Origin: Rhodanobacteraceae bacterium ZG21-1
Lineage (GTDB): Bacteria > Pseudomonadota > Gammaproteobacteria > Xanthomonadales > Rhodanobacteraceae
Assembly: GCA_021390615.1 (NCBI GenBank)
Contig: JAJEJU010000022.1
Span: 1-64,000 of the forward strand
Reading direction: 5' to 3'
Length of the DNA: 64,000 nt
Both the position numbers and the translations under genes were made by a program. This document shows, one piece after another, positions 57,594-64,000 of this stretch (position 1 is its first letter; each line of letters begins with the position of its first letter). The notes under the pieces are model-generated. The model ran no database searches and was not told the DNA's origin. It saw only the letters and a program-made list of their open reading frames with translations.

Positions 57594-58786
57594 GCCGACA
57601 CCCGCCCGGCCTGGCGCGGCTCGGCCAGCGTCTGCGCGCGCTGCAGGCCGGCTTCCAGGTCGCGCAGCAGGTCGTCGCCGTCCTCGATGCCCACCGACAG
57701 GCGCAGCAGGCTGTCGGCGATACCGGCGCGGCGGCGTGCTTCCGGCGCCATCGAGGCGTGCGTCATCGAGGCCGGGTGGGCGATCAGGCTCTCCACGCCG
57801 CCCAGCGATTCGGCCAGGGTGAAGTAGCGCAGGCCATCCACGAAGGCGGCGATCTGCGCCTCGCTGCCGTCCAGCTCGAAGCTCAGCATGGCGCCGAAGC
57901 CCTGCTGCTGGCGCGCCGCCAGCGCATGACCGGGATGATCGGACAGGCCGGGATAGTAGATCCGGCGCACCGCGGCATGGCCGGCCAGGCGCTCGGCGAT
58001 GCGCACCGCGTTCTCCTGGTGCTGGCGCAGGCGCACGCCCAGGGTGCGTAGACCTCGCAGGGTCAGGTAGCTGTCGAACGGCGCGCCGGTGAGGCCGTTG
58101 CAGTTGGCCCACCATTTCAGCTGCTCGGCCACCGCCGCATCGCGCGCCACCGCGGCGCCGCCGACCACGTCGCTGTGGCCGTTGATGTACTTGGTGGTCG
58201 AATGCACCACCACGTCGGCGCCCAGCTGCAGCGGCTGTTGCAGCGCAGGCGAGAGGAAGGTGTTGTCCACCACCACCAGCGCGCCGGCGGCATGCGCGGC
58301 CTGGGCCACGTGGCGGATGTCGGTGATGCGCAGCAACGGGTTCGATGGCGTCTCCACCCAGACCAGCGCAGGCTTGTGCGCCAGCCCAGCGGCCAAGGCC
58401 ACGCTGTCGGTGAGGTCGGCGAACTCGACGCTGAAGCGGCCCTTCTTGGCCCAGGCGTCGAGCAGGCGCCAGGTGCCGCCGTAGCAGTCGTGCGCGGCGA
58501 GGATGGTCGCCCCGGCCGGCACCAGCTCCAGCACCAGCGCCACCGCGGACATGCCGCTGGAAGTCACCACCGCACCCGCGCCCTGCTCCAATTCGGCCAG
58601 CGCCTCGCCGAGCAGGTCGCGGGTCGGGTTGCCGCTGCGCGAGTAGTCGTAGGTGCGCTTGCGGCCCAGGCCCTCGAAGCTGTAATTGCTCGACAGATGC
58701 AGGGGCGGCACCACCGCGCCGTGCTGGGTCTCGCTTTCGATGCCGGCCCGCACGGCGCGGGTACAGGGTGCGGAGATGTCGCTCAT
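57590..58786 (-). CDS. metB: Cystathionine gamma-synthase
   Basis: A 398-residue PLP enzyme of the Cys/Met metabolism family. It couples O-acyl-homoserine with cysteine to form cystathionine. Features: YDYSRSGNPTRDLLGEALAELE, SGMSAVALVLEL, ETPSNPLLRITDI, the PLP Lys in VVHSTTKYINGHSDVVGG, and SLGGVESLIAHPASMTHASM. An O-succinylhomoserine sulfhydrylase (MetZ) is a less likely reading. Between metX (51 bases upstream) and hom (overlapping). Confidence 0.93.
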   Translation of the reverse strand: MSDISAPCTRAVRAGIESETQHGAVVPPLHLSSNYSFEGLGRKRTYDYSRSGNPTRDLLGEALAELEQGAGAVVTSSGMSAVALVLELVPAGATILAAHDCYGGTWRLLDAWAKKGRFSVEFADLTDSVALAAGLAHKPALVWVETPSNPLLRITDIRHVAQAAHAAGALVVVDNTFLSPALQQPLQLGADVVVHSTTKYINGHSDVVGGAAVARDAAVAEQLKWWANCNGLTGAPFDSYLTLRGLRTLGVRLRQHQENAVRIAERLAGHAAVRRIYYPGLSDHPGHALAARQQQGFGAMLSFELDGSEAQIAAFVDGLRYFTLAESLGGVESLIAHPASMTHASMAPEARRRAGIADSLLRLSVGIEDGDDLLRDLEAGLQRAQTLAEPRQAGRVSA

Positions 58787-58837
58787 GGGAAAGCCTCGGA
58801 TGACGATGGGTTGGTGCCAGGCGCGCGGCGCGGCGGC

Positions 58838-59860
58838 TCAGCGCAGGGCTTCGCGCAACAGCGGCGCGAGCTGTTCGGTTTCTTTCAGGAAGCCGTCGTG
58901 GCCGTAGGGCGACTCGACCACTTCTAGCGTGGCCGGCCCGCGCAGACGGCGCTGCAACTCGCACAGATCGGCCAGCGGCACCAGCCGGTCGGACGGAAAG
59001 CCGACCAGGGTGGCGGGAGTGGGAATGCGCTCGGGCGCCACGTCGTGCAGGTCGATCGATTCCGACAGCGCGAGGAAGCGCTCGGCGTCGAAACGCTCGA
59101 CGAAGCGGCGGCCGGACTGCTCCAGATAATCCTCCACCGGAAAACGGAAGCGGTCGCCGCGGAACTCCGGCGCACCGGCGAAGCGGCGCGAGAATTCTTC
59201 GCTGCCGCGGTAAGTCGTCATGGCCAGCTGACGGGCCAGGCCGAGCGCCTCGTCGAGCCGGCCGCTGTCGCAGCCCAGCCGCACGATGCCGCGCTGCACG
59301 CTGCGCAGGGCGGTGGACATCGGATGCGCACGATGTGCGCCGGCCAGCACCACCAGCTTGTCCAGCTGGCCGGGATGCAGGGCGGCGAAGGCCAGCGCCA
59401 CCATGGCGCCGTAGGAAGAGCCGACGAAGGCCGCGACGCGGCCGATGCCGAGGGCGTCGACCAGCGCGCTCAGCGCATTCGCCTGGTCTTCGGTGGAAAC
59501 CGCAGCGACGTCGCCGAGATCGTGCGGCGTCAGCCAGTCGATCGAGAGCACGCGGCAGCTGCGCAGGTCGATCGCCATGCCCTCGCCGACCAGCGCCTGC
59601 CACCAACCCGGGCGCTCGTCGCCGCCGACGGTGAGCACGTCGCGATCGGCCGAGATGCCGCCCTGCACGATCACCGTGGGCGCATCGGGCACGCCGTGCC
59701 AGAGATAACTGACTTCGACGCCGCGGCGGCCGCCGCCGTACTTCGGCTCGAACTCGACCCGGCGCACGCTGCGCTGGTTGGCGAGCGAGGCCGGCGCCGA
59801 CGGCGCGGCGTGCGCCCGAGGCGAGGTGACGGTGCTGAGCTGGGCGAACTGGGCTGACAT
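58838..59860 (-). CDS. metX: Homoserine O-acyltransferase MetX (probably succinyl-specific)
   Basis: A 340-residue alpha/beta-hydrolase enzyme that acylates homoserine, the first committed step to methionine. Visible: WHGVPDAPTVIVQGGIS, DLRSCRVLSIDWLTPHDLG, the nucleophile Ser in FVGSSYGAMVALAF and the acid/His end in ESPYGHDGFLKETE. Relatives in this order are reported to use succinyl-CoA; the sequence does not settle it. ATG 59860 is preceded by GGAG that is sealed in a hairpin downstream of a SAM riboswitch. Confidence 0.94.
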   Translation of the reverse strand: MSAQFAQLSTVTSPRAHAAPSAPASLANQRSVRRVEFEPKYGGGRRGVEVSYLWHGVPDAPTVIVQGGISADRDVLTVGGDERPGWWQALVGEGMAIDLRSCRVLSIDWLTPHDLGDVAAVSTEDQANALSALVDALGIGRVAAFVGSSYGAMVALAFAALHPGQLDKLVVLAGAHRAHPMSTALRSVQRGIVRLGCDSGRLDEALGLARQLAMTTYRGSEEFSRRFAGAPEFRGDRFRFPVEDYLEQSGRRFVERFDAERFLALSESIDLHDVAPERIPTPATLVGFPSDRLVPLADLCELQRRLRGPATLEVVESPYGHDGFLKETEQLAPLLREALR

Positions 59861-59863
59861 GCG

Positions 59864-59894
59864 GCTCTCCTGTGGCATCGCTGCTGCGGAGAGC
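59864..59894 (-). promoter_or_regulatory. Hairpin sequestering the metX ribosome binding site
   Basis: Read on the minus strand, GCTCTCC (59894-59888) pairs perfectly with GGAGAGC (59870-59864) over 7 bases. The latter is the ribosome site of metX, ending 4 bases before the ATG. It is the natural expression platform of the riboswitch upstream: translation blocked when the hairpin forms. Confidence 0.7.
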
Positions 59895-59933
59895 GGATCG
59901 AGCTGCCGGACGCCACCGACGGTGGCCGGACAA

Positions 59934-60043
59934 CCCATCTACCGACGACGCCTTGGCGCCTCCGCAGGAGTTGGCACCGTTGCGGGCTGTCCCGCAGGTT
60001 GCCCCGGCATCAAAGGGCCTGTCCCTCCGCCGGTCTCGATGAG
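59934..60043 (-). ncRNA. SAM riboswitch (SAM-I/S-box type) in metX leader
   Basis: Read on the minus strand, a 110-base RNA carries the S-box core in order: P1 strand CTCATC, the GAGA turn, GGCGGAGGGACAGGCCC, GATGCCGGGGCAACC, the P3 hairpin (TGCGGG / CCCGCA), GGTGCCAACTCCTGC, then GATGGG closing P1 with CTCATC (two G-U pairs). It sits directly after a predicted promoter start and 73 bases before metX. Known SAM-I riboswitches turn methionine genes off when S-adenosylmethionine binds; here the hairpin over the ribosome site suggests translational control. Confidence 0.85.
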
Positions 60044-60051
60044 TAAACAGA

Positions 60052-60080
60052 ACTTTAGACGTCCAAATCCATCCTGTCAA
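60052..60080 (-). promoter_or_regulatory. Promoter of metX-metB-hom
   Basis: On the minus strand a perfect -35 box TTGACA (60080-60075) is followed after 17 bases by TAAAGT (60057-60052). The predicted start of transcription, about 60045, falls at the 5' edge of the riboswitch. Confidence 0.7.
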
Positions 60081-60097
60081 TAGACGTCTAGACGTCT
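60057..60097. promoter_or_regulatory. MetJ-type operator boxes flanking the metX promoter
   Basis: The tandem AGACGTCTAGACGTCT at 60082-60097 is two perfect copies of the 8-base met box AGACGTCT, immediately upstream of the -35. A third box, AGACGTCC (60057-60064), covers the spacer and edge of the -10. A weak fourth (AGAACTTT, 60049-60056) adjoins it. MetJ binds tandem met boxes. MetJ itself is not in the window. Confidence 0.6.
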
Positions 60098-60261
60098 TTT
60101 TGATGAGCGACGCACATCACGCATCAGCCGATCCGCACAAACGCACGACTACCCGCAGGATTTGCCGGCAGCGCGAACCGCGCGTGACCGGCCGGCCGCC
60201 GCACCGCGCGGCTGCGACGTGCGCTCTGCGCCGGCAGCCCTCAGCTGCTAACGTATGCGGG

Positions 60262-60993
60262 ATGCACGACTCGAAAGACTTGAACGCCCTGCGCGACCGG
60301 CTGCGGGATGCGGGCTTCGCCTTCCTCGACGCCGACGCCATGCGCGACCGGCTCGGTGGCGCGCAGGAACTGGGCGACTGGGCCGCTTTCGCCGCCAGTT
60401 GGAACGACTTGCCGGCCGACGCCTACCTGGCCGCCCGCGGCCGGCATCGGCGGCGCCGGCACGCCGTCTTTTCGGTGGACACGTCCGGCGAGATTCGCCG
60501 CAGCCCGGCGCAGCCGCACTACCAGAGCGTGCAGTACAACCCGCTGCAGGGCGACATCGAACGCTGGTTCGAGCCGATCGAGGCGGCGGTGGGCGACGGG
60601 CCCAGCCTGCGCCGCATCCTGCGCTTCGGCCATGCCTTGTTCGCCCCGCTGGCCGGCGCCGCACGCGAATGGCAGGTGGAGGTGCACCAGTTCCGCATCG
60701 AGGCCCGCGCCGGCGAAGCCGGCGAGCCCACGCCGGAAGGCGTCCACCGCGACGGCGTGGACTACGTGCTGGTGCTGCTGGTGGACCGCGAGAACATCGA
60801 GAGCGGCACCACCACCATCCACGATGCCGGCGGCGGCCTGCTCGGCAGCTTCACCCTCACCCACGCGCTGGACGCCGCCCTGGTCGACGATGCGCGGGTC
60901 TGGCACGGCGTCACCGCGGTCACTCCGTCCGACCCGCAGCGCCCGGCGCACCGCGACGTGCTGGTGGTGACCTACAAGAAGGTCGCGCCCTGA
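60262..60993 (+). CDS. 2-oxoglutarate/Fe(II) dioxygenase family protein (2OG-Fe_Oxy_2)
   Basis: A 243-residue protein of the family that includes Bacillus L-isoleucine 4-dioxygenase. Fe ligands HxD appear in PEGVHRDGVDYVLVLLV, with the distal His in PAHRDVLVVTYK. Segments GDWAAFAASWNDLPADAYLAARGRHRRRR and PHYQSVQYNPLQGDIERWFEP are typical. Family members hydroxylate or sulfoxidise free amino acids, methionine among them for some. It is divergent from the met operon, 165 bases from the tandem met boxes. ATG 60262 is used; an ATG at 60103 would add a basic, unconserved-looking stretch. Confidence 0.82.
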   Translation: MHDSKDLNALRDRLRDAGFAFLDADAMRDRLGGAQELGDWAAFAASWNDLPADAYLAARGRHRRRRHAVFSVDTSGEIRRSPAQPHYQSVQYNPLQGDIERWFEPIEAAVGDGPSLRRILRFGHALFAPLAGAAREWQVEVHQFRIEARAGEAGEPTPEGVHRDGVDYVLVLLVDRENIESGTTTIHDAGGGLLGSFTLTHALDAALVDDARVWHGVTAVTPSDPQRPAHRDVLVVTYKKVAP

Positions 60994-61079
60994 GCCGCAA
61001 GTCGGGCGCCGTCCGATTGCGGCGCGCCGGGCCGACTGCGACACTGCGGGACCACGCCTAGCGTTTCAGGGAAAACATC

Positions 61080-61436
61080 GTGCTGATCGCCGCTTATGTC
61101 GTCGTCGCGCTGATTGCCTTGCTGCACCTCTATTTCCTGGTGCTGGAAATGTTCCTGTGGGACAAGCCGGCCGGCCGACGCGCCTTTGGTCTGACTGCCG
61201 AGTTCGCCGCGCAGTCCAAGGTGCTGGCGGCCAACCAGGGCCTGTATAACGGCTTCCTGGCCGCCGGCCTGGCCTGGGGACTATGGCTCGGCCCCACGGG
61301 CGTGCAGATACGCCTGTTCTTCCTGCTCTGCGTGCTGATCGCCGGCCTGTTCGGCGGCTTCACCGCGAGCCGCAAGATCCTGTGGATCCAGGCCCTGCCC
61401 GCCCTGATCGGCCTGATCCTGACCTGGCTGGCCTAG
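61080..61436 (+). CDS. DUF1304 family membrane protein
   Basis: A 118-residue protein with four hydrophobic helices. The pattern LLHLYFLVLEMFLWDKPAGRRAFGL and ANQGLYNGFLAAGLAWGL matches DUF1304. GTG start with AGGGA eight bases before. Function of the family unknown. It is 7 bases upstream of the M24 gene and likely co-transcribed with it. Confidence 0.9.
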   Translation: MLIAAYVVVALIALLHLYFLVLEMFLWDKPAGRRAFGLTAEFAAQSKVLAANQGLYNGFLAAGLAWGLWLGPTGVQIRLFFLLCVLIAGLFGGFTASRKILWIQALPALIGLILTWLA

Positions 61437-61443
61437 CCTGCCC

Positions 61444-62088
61444 GTGTCCGTCGACGATACCCCCGCCAGCCGCCACGAAGCCGTCGGTACGCGCTTCGAC
61501 CCGGCCCTGATGCTGCACGCACGCGAACGCAGCTGGGCGGTGTTGCAGGCGATCCGCGCACGCATGCGGCCTGGCATCAGCGAGGAAGAAGCGCGCGACG
61601 AGGCTGCCGCGGTATTCCGCGAGCTGGGCGTGGAGCGGCTGTGGCATCCGCCGCTGATCCGCATCGGCCCGAACACCCTCAAGACCTTCCGCCAACCGTC
61701 CGATCCGCAGGTGCGGCTGGGCGAGAACGACGGTTATTTCATCGACCTCGGGCTGGTCTTCGACGGCCACGAAGGCGACGTGGGAGACACCTTCACGGTC
61801 GGCCATGCGCCCGAGCACCAGGCCTGCGCCGATGCCGCACGCACGCTGTTCCACGAGGTCGCCCGGACCTGGCGCCGCGAAGGCCTGAGCGGCCAGGCGC
61901 TGTACGCGCACGCCGCCGAGCGCGCCGCTGCGATGGGCTGGCGCCTCAATCACGCCATCAAGGGGCACCGGGTCGGCGATTTCCCGCATGCCGTGCACCG
62001 GGCCGGGCCGCTCGGCGAACTGGATGGCCGGCCCGCCACCCGGCTGTGGATCCTCGAAATCCTGTTAGGGGACACATGGTTTGAGTAA
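61444..62088 (+). pseudogene. M24-peptidase-like gene truncated by prophage insertion
   Basis: The frame codes for 214 residues resembling the M24 (methionyl aminopeptidase-fold) family: MRPGISEEEARDEAAAVFRELG, LGENDGYFIDLGLVFDGHEGDVGDTFTVG with metal-ligand Asp residues, and NHAIKGHRVGDFPHAVHR. Host sequence ends after RLWILEI at 62062; the last 9 codons (LLGDTWFE and stop) come from the phage end. The C-terminal section, including the last Glu metal ligand, is missing, so the product is unlikely to be a normal enzyme. GTG start. Confidence 0.85.
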
Positions 62089-62241
62089 TCCGGGATACGC
62101 CGGGCCATAGCGGGACGAAGTGGGACGAAAGCTAAGCGTGGCGCGGGCTGGCGGCCGTTTCGAACCACGTGGGCGCCACCGGGACATGGTTTGCAGAATG
62201 GAAGCCAAAGCGGGCGCCTGGGACACTTGATTTGCGAAATG
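62069..62241 (+). repeat. Three left-end transposase-binding-type repeats
   Basis: Three related sites in the same orientation: GGGACACATGGTTTG (62069-62083, extending to AGTAAT), GGGACATGGTTTG (62181-62193, then CAGAATG) and GGGACACTTGATTTG (62220-62234, then CGAAATG). The consensus is GGGACA(C)WTGRTTTG followed by an A-rich AAT. Two partial GGGACGAA copies lie at 62112-62129. Multiple spaced sites at one end are what Mu-type transposases use. Confidence 0.75.
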
Positions 62242-62244
62242 AGC

Positions 62245-62261
62245 GCGCCAGTCGGTGGCGC
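62245..62261 (-). terminator. Hairpin after the phage repressor
   Basis: Perfect 6-base arms GCGCCA and TGGCGC with a 5-base loop, 22 bases beyond the repressor stop, followed on the minus strand by a short T-containing run. Confidence 0.4.
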
Positions 62262-62283
62262 TTCAAGAACCTTTGAAAGACGC

Positions 62284-62832
62284 TTAAAGGTCGGGTAACA
62301 CGCCGGCCTCGATCAGGATCGACTTGACCGCCTTGAGCGCGGCGCCGACCACCTGGCTGTGCTTCAGTGAGCTGTCCTGAAGCAGGCCGTAGACATTCAT
62401 AACCATGCGCGCCTTGTCCGTCGGCGCCAATGCCGCACCGTCGCCGCCGACGAGCTGCAGGCTGCTGTCCACGATCCCAAGTGCCTCGCCAAGTGTTGCC
62501 ACATCAAGCGGCGCGGCGATTTCCTGTGCGCCCTGAGAGGCTTCGCGGAGCCCCTTCCCAGTGGCTAGCCATTCCAGGCTTGCACGGGCGGCTATGCAGA
62601 GCCTGGCGGCCGCGTCAAAGGGCGGCATGTTCTCCTCGCGGATATATCGCTGAAGCATGTCGGCTGAGACGCCCATGACTGAAGCCGCATTTTTTCTTGT
62701 GCCCAGCTCATCAGCGCACGCAGAAATCCTAGTTCCGATTCCGGGCGCCGGAATCGGAACTGATCGGAAATCGCTTGAATCGCTTCCGATTCCCGAATAA
62801 TTCTTTGTTTTTAAAGCATTATTTTGCGTCAT
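62284..62832 (-). CDS. Phage repressor (C-type), helix-turn-helix
   Basis: A 182-residue leftward regulator. Helix-turn-helix at about 35-75 (IGTRISACADELGTRKNAASVMGVSADMLQRYIREENMPPF), followed by AARLCIAARASLEWLATGKG, the phrase typical of repressors of BcepMu/B3-like phages, and a helical C terminus. The start ATG 62832 has GAGG seven bases upstream. A perfect 14-base palindrome of the operator motif lies inside the first 35 codons. It should hold the prophage in lysogeny. Confidence 0.88.
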   Translation of the reverse strand: MTQNNALKTKNYSGIGSDSSDFRSVPIPAPGIGTRISACADELGTRKNAASVMGVSADMLQRYIREENMPPFDAAARLCIAARASLEWLATGKGLREASQGAQEIAAPLDVATLGEALGIVDSSLQLVGGDGAALAPTDKARMVMNVYGLLQDSSLKHSQVVGAALKAVKSILIEAGVLPDL

Positions 62833-62889
62833 TGCCTCAAAAGTGCCTGCGCGCGAATCGGAACTAGAACTTCCTCTTGTTAGTTCCGC
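62731..62889. promoter_or_regulatory. Repressor operator array of the prophage
   Basis: The motif AGTTCCGATT recurs: a perfect palindrome at 62731-62761 (arms AGTTCCGATTCCGG and CCGGAATCGGAACT, centre GCG), TTCCGATTCC near 62784, AATCGGAACT at 62856-62865 and AGTTCCGC at 62882-62889. The array covers the start of the repressor gene and the early promoter, as operators of Mu-like phages do. Confidence 0.65.
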
Positions 62890-62905
62890 AGATGTGCGGT
62901 ATATC
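62877..62905 (+). promoter_or_regulatory. Early rightward promoter of the prophage
   Basis: TTGTTA (62877-62882) and TATATC (62900-62905) are 17 bases apart, upstream of the Ner-like gene. An operator-like AGTTCCGC box begins at the -35 end, so repressor binding would block it. Confidence 0.6.
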
Positions 62906-62940
62906 TATGCCAACAACAACGTTGCAGGTGCAACATACCA

Positions 62941-63300
62941 ATGCCAACAAAATCGGCCGAAAAAAAGGCCAGTCCCCTGCGGGATTGGCACCCAGCCGAC
63001 ATAAAAGCGGCCCTTGCGAAGGCCGGTTGGTCGATGCGCCAGCTCGGCATCGCGAACAACGTCAGCGGCGAGGCGATCCGGCGTGCGCTTTCGACGCCCT
63101 ACCCGAGATCGGAACGCATCATCGCTGACGCCATCGGCGAGCCACCGCACGCGATCTGGCCTTCCCGCTACGACGCCAACGGCAACAGCAACCGCCCTAC
63201 GGGGCGACTGCCGATGCGGCCGAACGCCACCCGGCACATACGCAGCCAGTCTAGTACGCCGGCCGCAAACAGCAATATGCAGACCCATAAGACCGCCTAG
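62941..63300 (+). CDS. ner: Ner-like phage regulator
   Basis: A 119-residue protein of the Nlp/Ner family, which represses early transcription in Mu. The helix-turn-helix region is DWHPADIKAALAKAGWSMRQLGIANNVSGEAIRRAL, followed by PYPRSERIIADAIGEPPHAIWPSRYD, the Ner signature. The C-terminal tail is polar. AGGTG precedes the ATG by 10 bases. First early gene of the prophage. Confidence 0.92.
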   Translation: MPTKSAEKKASPLRDWHPADIKAALAKAGWSMRQLGIANNVSGEAIRRALSTPYPRSERIIADAIGEPPHAIWPSRYDANGNSNRPTGRLPMRPNATRHIRSQSSTPAANSNMQTHKTA

Positions 63301-63302
63301 AT

Positions 63303-63506
63303 ATGGGTTCCCTCTACGACAGCCTGGCCCGGGTAAACGGGTGGGGATCAGCCGGCAAGTGCCCCGCGTGCCACACCGCGAAAACCCCGGCAGTGCGGGA
63401 GTCGGTTAGCCGCGTTGCGGCCCTCACATTGTTGGGGCGTCCGACCGATGGGACCGCACAACTTTCTGCAGGGGAAACGTGCTCAGGGGGAAACCATGCC
63501 CGCTAA
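63303..63506 (+). CDS. Possible small phage early protein
   Basis: A 67-residue frame starting 3 bases after the Ner stop and overlapping the next start by 11 bases. It contains a C-P-A-C motif (GKCPACHTAKTPAVRE), perhaps half of a zinc knuckle. It lacks a clear ribosome site and its codon character weakens in the second half. It may be translationally coupled or not a gene. Confidence 0.4.
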   Translation: MGSLYDSLARVNGWGSAGKCPACHTAKTPAVRESVSRVAALTLLGRPTDGTAQLSAGETCSGGNHAR

Positions 63507-63762
63507 ATCGAAAAGCGAGCAGATGGCCGTGGTCGAGATCTGCTATCAGTCGCTGCTGCTGCCGATGGCGAAAGCTCTCAAGGTTGTCGAATTGCTGAGC
63601 GGCGCTGTGATAGTCCAGCGCGATTACGACGATCGCCGTACGACGTACGTCGTCAAAGAAATCGCGGAAGTGGAATTCAGGACTGTGCGTGCAAGCGATG
63701 TGCGTGAGTCGCGCACACATAACGGCCGGTTCCTGCTCGAAGGGCCAAGGGGCGCCGAATGA
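63496..63762 (+). CDS. Phage early protein of unknown function
   Basis: An 88-residue protein (KSEQMAVVEICYQSLLLPMAKALKVVELL, then GRFLLEGPRG). The ATG at 63496 has AGGGGGAA five bases upstream, a far better start than one upstream in the same frame. Its stop overlaps the start of the next gene (ATGA). No family recognised; the place in the early region fits the small accessory proteins of Mu-like phages. Confidence 0.75.
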   Translation: MPAKSKSEQMAVVEICYQSLLLPMAKALKVVELLSGAVIVQRDYDDRRTTYVVKEIAEVEFRTVRASDVRESRTHNGRFLLEGPRGAE

Positions 63763-64000
63763 ATCGCCGCCGCCCTGATGATTTCTCCGGTGATCTGTTC
63801 ACGATGCCGAGTAAGCCCGTTCTGATGCCGGGCAGCATGGACTATCGGACACCCGTCAGCGATCTGCTGTCGAACATGCTCTCCGACGCCGCGCGGATGG
63901 GGGTGGATCGGCACGAAATCTGCGCACGCGCGAGCCGCCTCGCTGGCTTCGACGTCACTAAAAGCATGCTGGACGGCTATACGTCGCCGGCACGCGACAA
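63759..64000 (+). CDS. Phage early protein, 5' part (runs off window)
   Basis: The first 80 codons of a gene coupled to the previous one (ATGA). The visible protein begins MNRRRPDDFSGDLFTMPSKP and continues with MDYRTPVSDLLSNMLSDAARMGVDRHEICARASRLAG, a pattern of a predicted small regulatory or DNA-associated protein found just before transposase genes in B3-like phages. The 3' end is outside. Confidence 0.75.
   Translation, partial: MNRRRPDDFSGDLFTMPSKPVLMPGSMDYRTPVSDLLSNMLSDAARMGVDRHEICARASRLAGFDVTKSMLDGYTSPARD

Larger units (their letters stand above)
62063..64000. mobile_element. Left end of a Mu-like transposable prophage (runs off window)
   Basis: The element starts with TGTTAGGGG inside the M24 gene and shows the left-end order of Mu-like phages: repeated end sites, leftward repressor, operator/early promoter region, rightward Ner-like gene and small early genes. 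Transposase genes would follow beyond 64,000. The right end and the target-site duplication are outside the window. Confidence 0.88.

Noticed and set aside
63014-63409. Second frame overlapping Ner with an Arg/Ser-rich product
   Set aside because: It is a shifted reading of the Ner gene with no ribosome site.

Overview
The window is GC-rich chromosomal DNA from a gammaproteobacterium of the Xanthomonadales, most likely family Rhodanobacteraceae (Rhodanobacter, Dyella, Frateuria, Luteibacter group). I base this on protein character (the CrbS/CrbR-acs locus, a stand-alone homoserine dehydrogenase behind metX and metB, single-chain PurL, DUF1304 and DUF2127 proteins) and on very high third-position GC. 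No species can be named from the sequence alone. No tRNA, rRNA or CRISPR array was seen.

Layout. 1-8.9 kb is a carbon-overflow block: the 3' part of acetyl-CoA synthetase, a LuxR-type response regulator (CrbR-like), a cupin, a transporter-fused hybrid histidine kinase (CrbS-like) and, divergent from it, cstA with its small partner ybdD. 9.3-12.6 kb holds a methyltransferase and a MoxR ATPase / small protein / VWA protein operon. 12.7-17.8 kb has membrane proteins, a glycosyltransferase-EamA exporter pair and two adjacent paralogous membrane proteins of unknown role. 17.8-25.1 kb carries purL, a DsbC-type isomerase, xerD, an RDD protein and a methyltransferase. 25.2-30.3 kb has a polyhydroxyalkanoate depolymerase, a secreted protein, a small low-GC gene bracketed by a remnant of ltaE and intact ltaE, and glutaminase. 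30.3-35.1 kb is lptF-lptG with a PIN-domain gene behind it, divergent from pepA-holC. 35.1-42.4 kb is a tandem pair of ~1,185-residue beta-propeller hybrid sensor kinases. 42.6-46.1 kb has yceI-cytochrome b561-yceI, a small glutaredoxin-like protein and sdaA. 46.6-53.9 kb has a 1,037-residue LysM protein of unknown function, an APC amino-acid permease and a family-89 alpha-N-acetylglucosaminidase. 54.2-56.5 kb has a yeast-type cytosine deaminase and a HipA/HipB-like toxin-antitoxin pair in toxin-first order. 56.5-60.1 kb is the metX-metB-hom operon, led by a SAM riboswitch and MetJ-type operator boxes. 60.3-62.06 kb has a 2-oxoglutarate dioxygenase-family gene, a DUF1304 gene and an M24-peptidase-like gene that is cut at its 3' end.

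The cut is made by the left end of a Mu-like transposable prophage that begins at about 62,063 with TG and runs off the window. It shows three copies of a ~21-bp putative transposase site, a leftward repressor gene, a cluster of repressor-type operator boxes, a rightward early promoter, a Ner-like regulator and small early genes.

The observations I rate highest are the combination of perfect tandem MetJ-type boxes, SAM riboswitch and ribosome-site-sequestering hairpin in front of metX; the prophage left end and its operator array; the reversed hipAB locus with a legible promoter/operator; the 1,037-residue LysM protein; the mosaic tandem kinases; and an in-frame-deleted ltaE remnant next to a foreign-looking small gene.
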